Made by a program: the position numbers and the translations under genes. Shown piece by piece: positions 32,023-42,366 of a stretch of DNA of 64,000 bases (the stretch's first letter is position 1; each line of letters starts with the position of its first letter). The stretch is taken from NCBI GenBank assembly GCA_946902875.1, contig OX336338.1, forward strand, positions 6,253,971-6,317,970, read 5' to 3'. This DNA comes from Nematopogon swammerdamellus. Taxonomy: Eukaryota > Arthropoda > Insecta > Lepidoptera > Adelidae. The notes beneath the pieces are model-generated. The model saw nothing but the letters and a program-made list of their open reading frames with translations. It did not search any database and had not been told where the DNA came from.

Positions 32023-32474
32023 AAAAATGTGTCAGCAGCTCATTCATAGATGCGGTTTTGGGACGAAACAAAAAAACTTGCAACGTAGGTATTTAGATAT
32101 AATCAAAAGGGTGTTTTCCCGGACTCCTTCAACACCCTCCACAGCAGTCTGCTGGTATGATAGGCTCACTGAACGTGGTTTGGCGAAAATACGTAAAATT
32201 GAATGTGTTCATCGCCTTTCGTCCCTCGGTTCAGCTACCCATACTGATTTTCAAAGAAAACCCTCAATGTCGTCCTATCTATAATAGAGGCTAATAATAA
32301 ATTATTTAATACCGAAATGTTAATGTGCGTTAGTGTACCTACCTAGTACCTAGGTAGTATACAGGAATGTGTACAAACATGTTTCCGTGTAAGATTATTG
32401 TATTATAAATAATTATAATATAATAACGGAATATTACATCAATCAATATAATATGTATAGGTACTAATAATAAA
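32023..32474. other. spacer
   Basis: AT-rich. The 85-codon frame 32027-32284 has no recognised domain. Confidence 0.4.
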
Positions 32475-32807
32475 TCTGTAAGGGATGGTCATGGAGTAAG
32501 TTACTTTGTTTTATGAGATATATACTATATCTATATCTGATACTAAAACTAAATTGACGATTTTTTTAAATCTTTTCTGTATGTATGTATGTTCCAGACC
32601 GTTCATCCGAATTCGATGAAACTTACGTTTAACACATTTCATATACATTTCATATACGGGACACAGGATAGGCTTTGATCCGGTTACGCTAAGATGTGGC
32701 TCTCATACAAACCGAATTGTTACGCGCGCCGAAATAAAGGTGCGGCTTACGTACTTTCTTTTTTAAAATACGAATTTCACGCGCGCGAAGCCGCCGACAA
32801 AAGCTAG
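32475..32807 (+). mobile_element. short Helitron-like element, copy 2
   Basis: Starts TCTGTAAGGGATGGTCATGG after an A and ends with a GC-rich hairpin region and CTAG (32804-32807) before a T. Same family as 7893-8214 and 44202-44562; it lacks any coding region. Confidence 0.7.
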
Positions 32808-33602
32808 TAATGCAATAAAGAAAGATCTTTCAGCGAAAACAGTTCGTAACATAATCCCTCTATAACTAAACAAAATATTACGAATGTAGTAGTACCTAGT
32901 TATTACTATTAAAAGGTCTCCCCCGACGCGACGCGAGGCGGCCGGAGTCTCTCTTGCGACAGCTCGCGACACCTCCACTCCAGCTAGTGAGAATGCGCAG
33001 CACGTTATTTATTATTTATTTATAAATGTTTCACTCTGAGAGGCGAGGGAGGCATTAAGTCAACACTCCGCTCGTCCGTCACCAACGCACGCTAGCCAAA
33101 TTGAAACATATCTCCTGCGTGCGAAGAATCAATTTCAAACGGCCGCTATCGAGTCTTCAACCCCCGTCCCGCGAGGCTTGCCGCATAAGCGTCACGTTTC
33201 TGAGATATAAGTGACAGTTTTATTAATTTCCTATACAACTCATCCCTATTTTTCACCCCTGTTTTCTCTCCGACTCTACGGAGCGCTTCGCGCGCTACAA
33301 ACTTATGGAGTCCACAGATCGTGTTACAGTTTACTTCGTCAACAAATATGCCTAGAGCTTTCGCATTATGTGCTTTGTCGTACCTAAGCAAGGTATTTAT
33401 GTAGTTTCGGTGCATATGCGCTAATTTTAATTATTATTTTATTTTATAATGTATTTTTTTTTAGGTTTTTGAATATTTTTACAATCGACATAAAAATACT
33501 TTTACTATCTACTCCTCGGGTTACTGCTAGAACTGTTTAGATGTAAGTACGCAATCACGTCATCTTGGATAGACTATTATGTACACAGTTGGGATTCACT
33601 GA
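32808..33602. other. spacer with CpG-rich patch and an unassigned antisense frame
   Basis: Single-copy-looking DNA with GC-rich stretches at about 32920-32990 and 33060-33180. An 89-codon minus-strand frame (33146-33415) contains ALRRVGEKTGVKNRDELYRK, a fairly protein-like charged stretch, but I do not recognise it and see no splice sites or promoter that support it. Confidence 0.35.
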
Positions 33603-34003
33603 AAAACCGGCCAAGTGCGATTCGAACTCGCGCACCGAGGGTTCCTTATCGCCATGTCATGGTTAGCGCCACTCACGCCATCTATGGCATGTTATGAAAT
33701 GCTTCATATATTAAGTTAAATGTCATGATTAGTTAAAATGCTTCACCCTCTATTCGGTAGATGGCGCGCGCGCTTACACTTTTTTGGTTTCTTCTGTGGG
33801 AACCCCGTGATTTTTTTACTTTTTCTTATTTTTATTATTTGTTGTTACATCGCCCTAATAACACATATTCTGTGAAAATTTCAACAGGCTACCTATTACG
33901 GTTCAAGAGATACAGCCCTCGGACAGACAGGCGGATAGACGGACAGACAGACAGACGGCGTAGGCTTAGTAATAGGGTCCCATACCGGATACGAAACCCT
34001 AAA
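33603..34003 (+). mobile_element. short ACGGAACCCTAAAA-type DNA element, nearly full length
   Basis: Starts AAAACCGGCCAAGTGCGATT, ends GGATACGAAACCCTAAAA, with a (GACA)n tract and GGCGTAGGCTTAGTAATAGG. Very similar to 15316-15704, including the ATGCTTCA-ATAT segment and the CTTTTT-GGTTTCTTCT segment. Confidence 0.75.
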
Positions 34004-34744
34004 AAGTAAAGATTTAGAAAGAATAGCGCACGGAGCGCGCGAGTGTGGAGGTGCGGAGCGGAGAGGGAAGCGCTGAAGCGACGGGTCCTCCTCCTCCGTG
34101 AAATGATAGCGCAGGGCCGAGGCGGGCGGGTCGTGTTTATCGCGATCTCAATTACTACGGCGGGCTGCTTTCATTCGCTTAATACCGCGTCGAAAGCCCG
34201 AGGGTTGGTACAATTGAATGGAGGCTTAGCTGATGAGGCCGGAGGCGGCTGCTCGCTGCCTTATCGTCCGAAGATCTCTCCCCCGCCCCGACCCGCCGCC
34301 ATCGCGCCTCCCACCACTGATTGTTATGTTCTAATTATAAAATATATTTGAGTATTATCTTTTAGAGTCGCTCGAGAATATTTTGTTTACTGCTACGTGT
34401 ATCCTCCGCAATATAGAGTTGTTTTAACGCTCGCATTACGTTTGTATTTTCCGTTGTGTGTCGGTGCTTTCCTAAACTAGGTACTCTTTTAAGGTGTAAG
34501 AAAATTAAGGGCCTAGGCAGGAGCTGTAGCAGGAGATATACAAAATAGATGTGACTCTTACATACCTATATAATATATCATTTTGCTTATTCTGTACATA
34601 ATTACTACTTAACAATTTCATGAGAATTTCTAATATACCGCGAATGTAATATTATGTTTAATTTAACTATGTTATGGCAGACCTCCAAACATTATGCTAC
34701 AGCGAGACTAATGATTCTTGGTTGGTCTTACGTTTTTACCAACG
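34004..34744. promoter_or_regulatory. CpG-rich region upstream of the homeodomain exon
   Basis: 34020-34315 is CpG-rich, contains no repeat I recognise, and lies about 0.7-1 kb upstream of the homeodomain exon, in what should be its preceding intron. It could be an intronic enhancer or an unrecognised exon; the frame 34043-34351 has no Iroquois N-terminal motif. 34330-34740 is AT-rich with nothing recognised. Confidence 0.25.
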
Positions 34745-34980
34745 AAGTCCCTTGCCCCTTACTAGGTGGTAGGCTCAAATTGTAGCCGACTGGGTTGGTA
34801 CCACCGTACTGGATGTAAGATGGCCGCATAGCAGCCTCGATTGTGTTCTCTTCTAGTCCAGTATAGCCAGCAATCCAGGGAAGACTCCGGTGTGGCACCT
34901 ACCTTCTCGGAGGTGATATTGGCTGGTCGGAGCATGCGCTTTGGCCCTCTGACTCAGCCACTCATACACAATTAGATAAA
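34745..34980 (+). mobile_element. SINE (AGTCCAGTATAGCCAGC tail), head missing
   Basis: CCCCTTACTAGGTGGTAGGC, GTACCACCGTACTGGATGTA, AGTCCAGTATAGCCAGCAAT, GGCACCTACCTTCTCGGAGG and GGCTGGTCGGAGCATGCGCT match 26640-26870 closely. It sits 75 bases upstream of the homeodomain exon acceptor. Confidence 0.75.
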
Positions 34981-35055
34981 AAGAAACGAAATAAAAAAAA
35001 TGATTTAAAAATATCCACGTAATTTGTATAAACATGTTGGTATCATTGTTCACAG

Positions 35056-36349
35056 GTACGGCATGGATCTGAACGGCGCGAGACGAAAAAATGCAACGCG
35101 AGAAACGACGAGCACTCTCAAGGCGTGGCTAAACGAGCACAAGAAGAACCCGTACCCGACCAAGGGCGAGAAGATAATGCTCGCCATCATCACCAAGATG
35201 ACGCTCACGCAGGTCTCCACGTGGTTCGCCAACGCGCGCCGCCGCCTCAAGAAGGAGAACAAGATGACGTGGGAGCCGCGGAACCGCGTCGACGACGACG
35301 ACAACAACAATGACGACGACGACCACAAGAGCAACGACGGCAAGGACGCTTTAGGTAGGTTCGGTCTACTCGTTTTACCAAAATCTCGAGCCTGCTAATA
35401 TATGTACTTCAAGCGGGTAACATATTCACCCGCCACTGACCCGAGCGCACCAGCCTTGTGGCCATAGCAGCCGCACTGTGTCACGCCTCCTCATGGAACA
35501 TTCATTTGAAAGTCGTTGCAGGCAGGGAGGCCTGCTGCCGGGATACCATGCACCAATTTGGTCCCGGTGACGCGCATTGACTGCGGTCCAGCCCCCCCCC
35601 CCCCCCCCCCCCTTGGAGGGACTCATAAAGGCGTTCTGAGCCCCCCCCCCCCCCCCCCCCCTGGGGTGCACCGACTCCGAAGATTGTCCCCATCTACCCA
35701 TCTACGTCTTGCGTCCGTCAGTCTGCGTCCCTGATGGGAGACAACGTCAAGCGGGTAACATTGGGAGAGTTCGGTGTAGTACAGGGAGGGTATTGTTGCA
35801 GACGGCAAGGACTCGGGCACGGGGTCGAGCGAGGACGGGGAGCGGCCGCAGCAGCGGCTGGAGCTGCTCGGCCAGCGCACCGAGTCCGAGTGGTCGGAAT
35901 CGCGCGCGGACAGCGGGCCCGAGTCTCCGGAGCCGTACGAGCGAGCGACCCTTCACCCCGCCTTCCAGCACCTGCCGGCGGGGCCGCTGGCGCCCTCCGG
36001 CACCACGCCCGCCACAGCCAAGCCGCGCATATGGTCCCTCGCCGACATGGCCAGCAAGGACCACGGGCCGGCGGAGACGCCGCCCTCCGCCGCCGCCGCC
36101 TCCGCCTTCTACTCGAGCGCGGCAGCGGCGGCGGCGGCGGCGGCGGCGCGGCTCGCCCACCCCTACGGCCGGCCAGAGCTGTACCGCGGCCTGTACCCAC
36201 CGGGCGCCGCCGACATGGCGCTGCTCGAGTACTCCCGCTCGCTGGCGCTGTCGGCTGCGCCGGCGCCGCCCGCACCCTCGCCCTCGTCCTCGTCCACGTC
36301 ATCGCAGGCGGAGCCCCCGCCCCCGCCCCCGCCTCCGCCGCGCGCCTGA
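35056..36349 (+). CDS. mirr: Iroquois-family TALE homeodomain protein, probably Mirror (3' exons)
   Basis: Partial CDS of two exons, 35056-35354 and 35802-36349 (stop TGA 36347-36349), together 281 residues. Acceptor TTCACAG|GT, donor TTTAG|GTAGGT and acceptor TTGCAG|AC keep the frame (a split GAC codon). Residues 8-70 are a TALE homeodomain: [17 protein letters not shown] (helix 1), the three-residue loop extension NPYP, and recognition helix [15 protein letters not shown] with Ala at homeodomain position 50, the Iroquois signature. An acidic Asp/Asn stretch (residues 78-90) follows, then [17 protein letters not shown], the family motif [10 protein letters not shown] (173-182), an Ala9 run (about 207-215) and a Pro9 tail before Arg-Ala-stop. 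The product is a nuclear DNA-binding repressor/activator of patterning genes (family knowledge). [10 protein letters not shown] after the homeodomain fits Mirror better than Araucan/Caupolican (EPKNK type); this is from memory, about 70% sure. The N-terminal exons are not in view: the first base of 35056 completes a codon begun upstream. Confidence 0.92.
35355..35801 (+). other. intron of the Iroquois gene with two C21 tracts
   Basis: A 447-base intron with GTAGGT donor and TATTGTTGCAG acceptor. C21 tracts lie at 35592-35612 and 35641-35661, 28 bases apart, close to the branch-point/acceptor side; on the other strand these are G21 runs. If the intron is retained, translation continues 14 codons to TAA at 35396-35398, giving a homeodomain protein without the acidic and WSLAD regions. 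Confidence 0.85.
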
Positions 36350-36570
36350 CCGCCGCGGCCGCACCAGCCCCAGCCGCTGCCGCCGCGCCGCACCGACAAT
36401 AACGCGTCCGCCGCGCACGCGCACCTCCTGTGCCCGCGCACCGCGTACCTACCTACTTAAGATTTGTAAATAATTTAACATAGCATAGCGTATTATATAT
36501 TTATATATATTTACTTATATCAAATTAATTTAATGGTGAAAACATGATAATAAAATTAATGTATGTATAG
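36350..36570 (+). other. proximal 3' UTR of the Iroquois gene
   Basis: GC-rich to about 36450, then abruptly AT-rich. A Pumilio-type motif TGTAAATA is at 36465-36472 and the first polyadenylation signal AATAAA at 36549-36554. The end point is inferred; longer forms are possible. Confidence 0.5.
36549..36554 (+). promoter_or_regulatory. polyadenylation signal AATAAA
   Basis: First canonical signal after the stop codon, about 200 bases downstream. Further AATAAA at 37844-37849, 38552-38557 and 38988-38993 could serve longer 3' UTRs. Confidence 0.5.
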
Positions 36571-39500
36571 TGGTCGTAGTTCATCGAGAAGTGCAAGTGT
36601 CGTTAAAAACAGACAAATGAGAAGAGAACGCGACGCGCGCTATGCGCGCTGCGCTGCACAGCGCTGCGCGGAGGTGGCGGCGGTGTAAGCGGACAGCGCA
36701 CAGTGAATTGTCTGCCCATGCCACCGGCCGGCGGCGGCGCGGCGGTACACGAAGCGGACGCGGGCTGGTGGTGCTCGTAGTGTCCGTACACAAGGTGCTA
36801 GACTGGATAATTCTGCCGCAACGAGTATCACCAACATTGTAAATATTGATCGGCATCCATCGTGCTATACCACGTTTACCGTGGAGAATTTTTCAGAGAA
36901 ATCCAATGTAATTTACGAATTATTTTATCAAGATTAATCGTTCAAAACTTCGAAAGTCATATGTGCATACCAACCTAATTAACTACTAAAAGAAGCATAT
37001 CATTATCGTTTGACATTTTGTTTAGTTTTTAATAACAAGTTCCTCGGAAAAATATCCATACCTCGTTCCAAGATTATTTATTCGACTTGTAGAGTAATAA
37101 GATACTTTGTTGACGAGTCGTGTCCTTCACCTCAGCACACTTACAGTGAATGAGGTGGTAATGGTTATCGAGAGTAACAAAATCAGTAAACTTCTGTAAA
37201 ATAATATTAAGTTTACACTTCAATTGCACGAAATCGACGTACTATTGGTTTATGGAGCATTTTAAATCAATCGACAAAATGTACAAGACAGCATTTATTT
37301 TTATTATTGTATATTTTGAGTGATGGGTGACTAAACAAGAGCATTAATTTTATGTCCAATGTATTAAAGATTTTTTTAATAACATAATATGTAATTCAAT
37401 AAGTAAAAACAGCACGCAAATTGAAAGCCATAATCATTAAAACTCCAAATAGTGTTTCCATTTTACAGGCTTTAATTTAGCGACAATTTAGGCTTCTATA
37501 AGGGCTTCAACCGTGGAACGAGGTAGCTACCTACACAGCAAAGTTTTTACTTCAATTGATTTTTTTAAATCTGGAATTATCAACACTAGACTATCAGCCT
37601 AGACTACTAAACACAAAGATTGATATAAGGACTTAAGCAAACATAGTTGCAGGGTCATAAGTTCATAACACAATGTTGGATTGATAGACTGGCCACCTTG
37701 TATCGTCCAATAGGATAATATTTAGTAATCTAGGTTTATTTATTTATTATATTAATAAATATATATAAACCCAGCATTATTGTTTTACAAAACTTGTGCA
37801 AATCGCAGCCTTCGAGCTGCGCCTATAGTTAGATAATTTATTAAATAAAAATTGTAGAGACGAAATCTAACACAGTAAAGTTGTAATAGTTTTAAAGGTT
37901 CCGATTTGTAAATGGATAAAATAGCGTCTAAATAATGGCTTTTATTTAGTGGAGTACCAAATAGTCATTGTATGATAATAGAAATTACCTAATCGTAAGA
38001 GTTTTTCGACTGGCAAATGTATAAAGTATTTTTCACGGTAGTTGATGGTGAGGCTCGCCGCGCGGCGTGCGGCGGGGTCGCGAGTGCCCATTTCAGTTTT
38101 AACTTTTGTACATAAATATTTGTTATATTATGTAGGTAACTATCAATGCCTGCAGTGTAATGTTTGAGGTTTGTTACTTTGAGGATCTGATTGCCTACCG
38201 AATGGTCTCAGTATTGCTTAGCTCGATCTAGGAAAAATTTGGTACTAAGAAACTGGACGTTTAATAGTGTAGCGTCTTGCCCGCACCGACAACATTTAGT
38301 AGAATGCAGAGGCATATCAATAGAGTGATTACAATATCGGCAGGTTCTGGCGCGAGTTCCTGTCGCATACCCGCACTCAGAGGTGCCTGCCGTATCGTGA
38401 GAACCGGCTTCAATTTAATGCCGCTAACCCTGTTTTACATTTTTCTGATTTACCTACTTGCTGTTGTGTACATGTAAAACGAATATTACAACGAATCTTT
38501 AGAAACTACCCATCTGCGTGATATGCAATGTCAAAATACCCCAATTAGTTTAATAAAATATGCGCCTATTAATTATAGTAGTGCAATCTAAGTTTCAAGC
38601 AAATGTAAATTACATTCATTAGGTAAATTCCGTCCCAAATAATTGGGACATTTTTTATCAACGTTGTTAAAAAAATGTCGGCTACTGTTATTTTTCGAGT
38701 TCCTGCGCGCCATCTATAATATATATACTGTTTCTTTATTATTCTATACAGCAAGAAAAATTATAAGAATTCCTCCTTGAATGTGAGCCGTCAGCCGGTC
38801 AACGATCCTGCATTGTTTCAAACTGACCTCTGAACAAAGTATGTGAGGTTAACGCAATAAGTATGTTATAAAATAAACCGTGAAAATAAAATACTAATGT
38901 TCGATTAGCTGCTGTTGATGAAATTGTGTTTTCTGTAAGCTTTACAAATCGTCATGCGCTCTCAGCAACGTGTGTGAATATAGATGCAATAAATTTATTA
39001 CAAACATTTAATGTATTTTATTGCCGTTCCTAAGTGTATCCACCACCCCCTCATCCGTTATCTCCGAAAGTAATAATTATTGAAAATGGTAACACTATGG
39101 CACCATTGTTTTCTTTTATTACAAAAAAGTACAAACAGTTTCGAAAGTCCGGGGCATACTAGTAAGAAGTTTTGAAAACTGGAAAGATAGTTGAAATAAT
39201 TTGTGGCACACTGATAAAAGGTGAGGCGTACTACTGGTCATTCGAATTTACAACAACATACAACGGAGTTGGGAAAACTGGTGCAAAATTTTAAAATTAC
39301 CTGAAACATTGGGAAAACTAGCTAAATGAGTTGGGAAAACTGCAGAAAAATGGGGGATGTCAAAAAGTTGGGAAACGGACAAAAGATGTAGCACGCTTGG
39401 AAACGTTGAAAATGGATGAAAAGGCTCCTGGCAGGCCGGCATGGCATTCGCAATCATCGCGCATCACAGAATGTCCATGCAGTCATCGTTAGACACTTAA

Positions 39501-39700
39501 TTGTATGTGAAATGACGCCGCATTTCGCGCTTTACATAAAAAAACGAGTTAACGAGAATAATGGCCCAAAGATCAGAAAAGCAGGCGAGAAGTGGACGCA
39601 AACTTGGTAATACCTATAATTTATCTAATGAAATAGTCCTCTTGATTCTATCAAACATTTTTTCGTATTACTATGAAATATTGATTAACACAGCTTTAAT
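36571..39700. other. 3' flank of the Iroquois gene, possibly extended 3' UTR
   Basis: Little repeat content. A CpG-rich patch lies at 36625-36775; the rest is AT-rich. Pumilio-type motifs TGTAAATA (36838-36845) and TGTACATA (38107-38114) and several AATAAA signals suggest long 3' UTR isoforms, an inference. A run of degenerate GTTGGGAAAACT-like repeats is seen at about 39265-39375. No coding gene was recognised. Confidence 0.45.
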
Positions 39701-39715
39701 GAAAAAAAAACATGT

Positions 39716-39880
39716 TTGGGGTTCCGCACCTCAAAAGAGGAAAAAACCGGAACCCTTATTTATAGGATCATGCACTCTTGTGTCTGTATGTCCGTCTGTC
39801 ACAGCCTATTTTCTTATTTTATTCTATTTTCTATTTTTTTTACGTTCATCATGTGGCATATCTTTGAAAACGTCTCGTTA
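39716..39880 (-). mobile_element. fragment of GGTTCCGTTTTT-type DNA element
   Basis: GGGGTTCCGCACCTCAAAAG, GGAACCCTTATTTATAGG and CTGTATGTCCGTCTGTCACA are the inverse of 56795-56886 (CTGTGACAGACGGACAGACA...AAGGGTTCCGTTTTT...GATACGGAACCC). Confidence 0.6.
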
Positions 39881-40079
39881 AAAAGATATTTTATAATTTT
39901 AAAATGTATAGTTTAAAAACAATAAAAAAAAATATATATTAAAAAATCGAGCGAAATAGTTTTCATGCCATATGGACTAAATCAATTTATAATTTTTTAC
40001 TTTATAATTTCGCTCTCGGTCTCGGTATATCAGTACGGTCATATGATTCTCGGTTTACAAAGCACTCAAATTTAGCTCT

Positions 40080-40420
40080 CTATCAAACGTTCTTTCGGAG
40101 AAATCTAGATCCTACCACGCGTAACATCGTATGTATTTAGATAGGGGACTAATATTGCCGGCCACTCATCTAATTAGACATCAAAGCTGGCACTCACCAC
40201 TTTATTATGAGTAACTTTCCAGTAGCGAACGGTGCTCGTTCAAACAAAATATATCACCTGAGCGAACCCCTTTGATGTGGCTGCGTAAGCGCCGCTGACG
40301 TCAGTTATCTCTTATTTCCGTTCTACTGTGATTGGGCTAGATCACTAGTATCTCATCTGTGGCTAGATGAAGAGGGGATTTTATCAGGATGCTGTCGGTA
40401 GGTGAACCGTAAGCGGGCTT
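40080..40420. promoter_or_regulatory. enhancer candidate with clustered factor motifs
   Basis: Within 140 bases: CTAATTAG homeodomain palindrome (40170-40177), CCTTTGATG matching the TCF/Pangolin site (40269-40277), GCGCCGC close to the TCF helper motif (40289-40295), perfect CRE TGACGTCA (40296-40303) and GATA-type TTATCT (40305-40310). The segment is not repeat-like, balanced in composition and about 4 kb downstream of the Iroquois gene. The motifs are seen directly; the function is inferred. Confidence 0.35.
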
Positions 40421-40563
40421 GATCCCAAGTGAAGACAATAACAATTAGACAATATTTTTATAATATTTTGGTCATTTACTTATATATTACTACTAACGTA
40501 AGGAAATGCCCATAGGAAATATACTATGTATATGATAGTAAATACAATCTCACTAAAGTGGTG

Positions 40564-40752
40564 GTTACAAATTTAAACCTAAATTAATTAGTCCAGTATA
40601 GCCAGCAAACGAAAAAGGGAACTCTCGTTACAAATTTAAACCTAAATTAATTAGTCCAGTATAGCCAGCAAACGAAAAAGGGAACTCTCGTTACAAATTT
40701 AAACCTAAATTAATTAGTCCAGTATAGCCAGCAAACGAAAAAGGGAACTCTC
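40564..40752. repeat. perfect 3 x 63-base tandem repeat
   Basis: Three identical copies start at 40564, 40627 and 40690 (GTTACAAATTTAAACCTAAA...GGGAACTCTC). Each contains AGTCCAGTATAGCCAGC, the start of a SINE tail, so a SINE/flank junction was triplicated after insertion. Absence of differences suggests recent origin or an assembly effect. Confidence 0.97.
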
Positions 40753-40830
40753 CGGTATGACACATACCTTCTCGTTGGTGATATTGGCTGGTCGGGCCCC
40801 TCTGATTCAGCCACCCATATCGTATTACAT
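40590..40830 (+). mobile_element. SINE tail fragment (AGTCCAGTATAGCCAGC family)
   Basis: After the tandem repeat the SINE continues with CTCCGGTATGACACATACCT, CTCGTTGGTGATATTGGCTG and CCTCTGATTCAGCCACCCAT, then an A-rich end. The body and head are missing. Confidence 0.65.
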
Positions 40831-41624
40831 AAAAAAGCTAATTTGCGAAATAAAAATAATCTAAATATAACATAATGTAATTTAATTTAATTTATGGTAT
40901 GCGATATTCAGTTTTCAAATAGTTTTTGCGCATTTTAGACGTTCTTACTATCGTTTGACCACCACTTTAGTGAAGACATTTATTTTTATGGGCTTGTCCT
41001 TAGTTTAGTAATATATAATTAAGTCAATTATTTTGGTATCGAGTTCGAGCGTGACCATTATAAAATCCAAGTATTAAAATAAATCATAAGTAAAATACTT
41101 TTAAACGAATGAATTAATATTTATTTAAACCTGTACAATAAAGCATTTCTTGAACATATGGCAGGTGTAATTATATTACTGAACATGTAATTTTTTTCCA
41201 AACCTAAAAATGACTGCTACCAGTGCGCAAGCGCATGAGATATCAGCTCGAACATCCTTCACAAGCTCATCTCGACACGTATAGAAGATCCCGGCAATCA
41301 CAGACGATTGTGTGCCCAAAGCTCTTATTTTGTTGCACCTATACACGTACTATTGTGATGAATTATTGTAATAATAAAGATATCGAGATGAGTCATAGAT
41401 TAACAAGCAAATTCTATCGTCGTCCGAACGAGGAATTTCATTTATTCGACATCGTGAGAAGCGACATGTGATTCCGTTCAGAAATAAAAAAGTCGACGGT
41501 TATTTTTACAAAGGCTGTTCCCGAGTGCATCGTGTTGTGTAAATAGTCCAACATGTTGGTATAACAAAGAATTCTTAATAGCCGATGACAGGCAAAAGTC
41601 AACATCACAATCTAAGAGCTGATT
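40831..41624. other. AT-rich spacer
   Basis: No gene recognised. The 82-codon frame 41223-41471 lacks a recognised domain. Confidence 0.4.
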
Positions 41625-41704
41625 GCTCGCTCACAACTCCACAGCGCAGACGCAGAGCAGCGGGGCCTGCGCACGCTGAACGCTGCTCGATCGTGTGAGC
41701 GAGC
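41625..41704. other. nested inverted repeats (GC-rich hairpin)
   Basis: Outer arms GCTCGCTCACA (41625-41635) and TGTGAGCGAGC (41694-41704) enclose inner arms GAGCAGCG (41655-41662) and CGCTGCTC (41681-41688). It can form a cruciform or RNA hairpin of about 80 bases. Role unknown. Confidence 0.8.
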
Positions 41705-42366
41705 CACTCCGCACCGGTTGTTAGCGGTGAGACTGCCTTCAACGAACGTTTCATTAACAAACATATGACATACTCAAGTCGTTCATTATCCTTTAATCAC
41801 TTTAAAGAACATTTTATTTTTAATATTAAATGACAGATAAACGATAAAAAAATCATAAAATGAGTTATTACTTTAAGTAAAAATTAAACCAAATATAAAA
41901 CGGAGAACAGGTAGGTATTAATTGTTTATAAAGAATTTGTTGTTGAGTAAACTGAGAATAAAATTAAATCTAAAATGAGGGAGTGAGAAAAGAGTGGTCC
42001 AAAAACAGCTGGCCGCAACTTCGGAGAATATGGGGCCCACTCCCGTTACTTTTATTAGAATTACATTTGCGCTGATTTGTTTACATTAATTTTTTTAGAA
42101 TGTAAATAATATCATGTAAAGTTATCGCATTATTTTCCCAGATATATTGTTTGCTTTCACGCTAACTGGATTTTAATTAAAGTATTATCCTACGAGTAAG
42201 GGTAAAACCTAAGGGAAATTGTTTTATACCAATGCTAAACGAACCGCTGGTGCAGGTAACATTCGTTTGCATATTTTAATAATTTTAGAAGAAATTCGAC
42301 CGCTCGCTAACTAATCTTTACATATCTCGTTGTCCACCAAATTAATTACCTTCGTTCATATTATTG
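41705..42366. other. AT-rich spacer
   Basis: No gene or repeat recognised. Confidence 0.4.

Noticed and set aside
35718..36473. Long alternative frames over the last Iroquois exon (up to 254 codons)
   Set aside because: Caused by high GC content; only the frame continuing from the homeodomain exon contains [10 protein letters not shown] and fits the splice phases.
39265..39375. Tandem repeat of GTTGGGAAAACT
   Set aside because: Only loosely similar units; too degenerate to call as a separate repeat feature.
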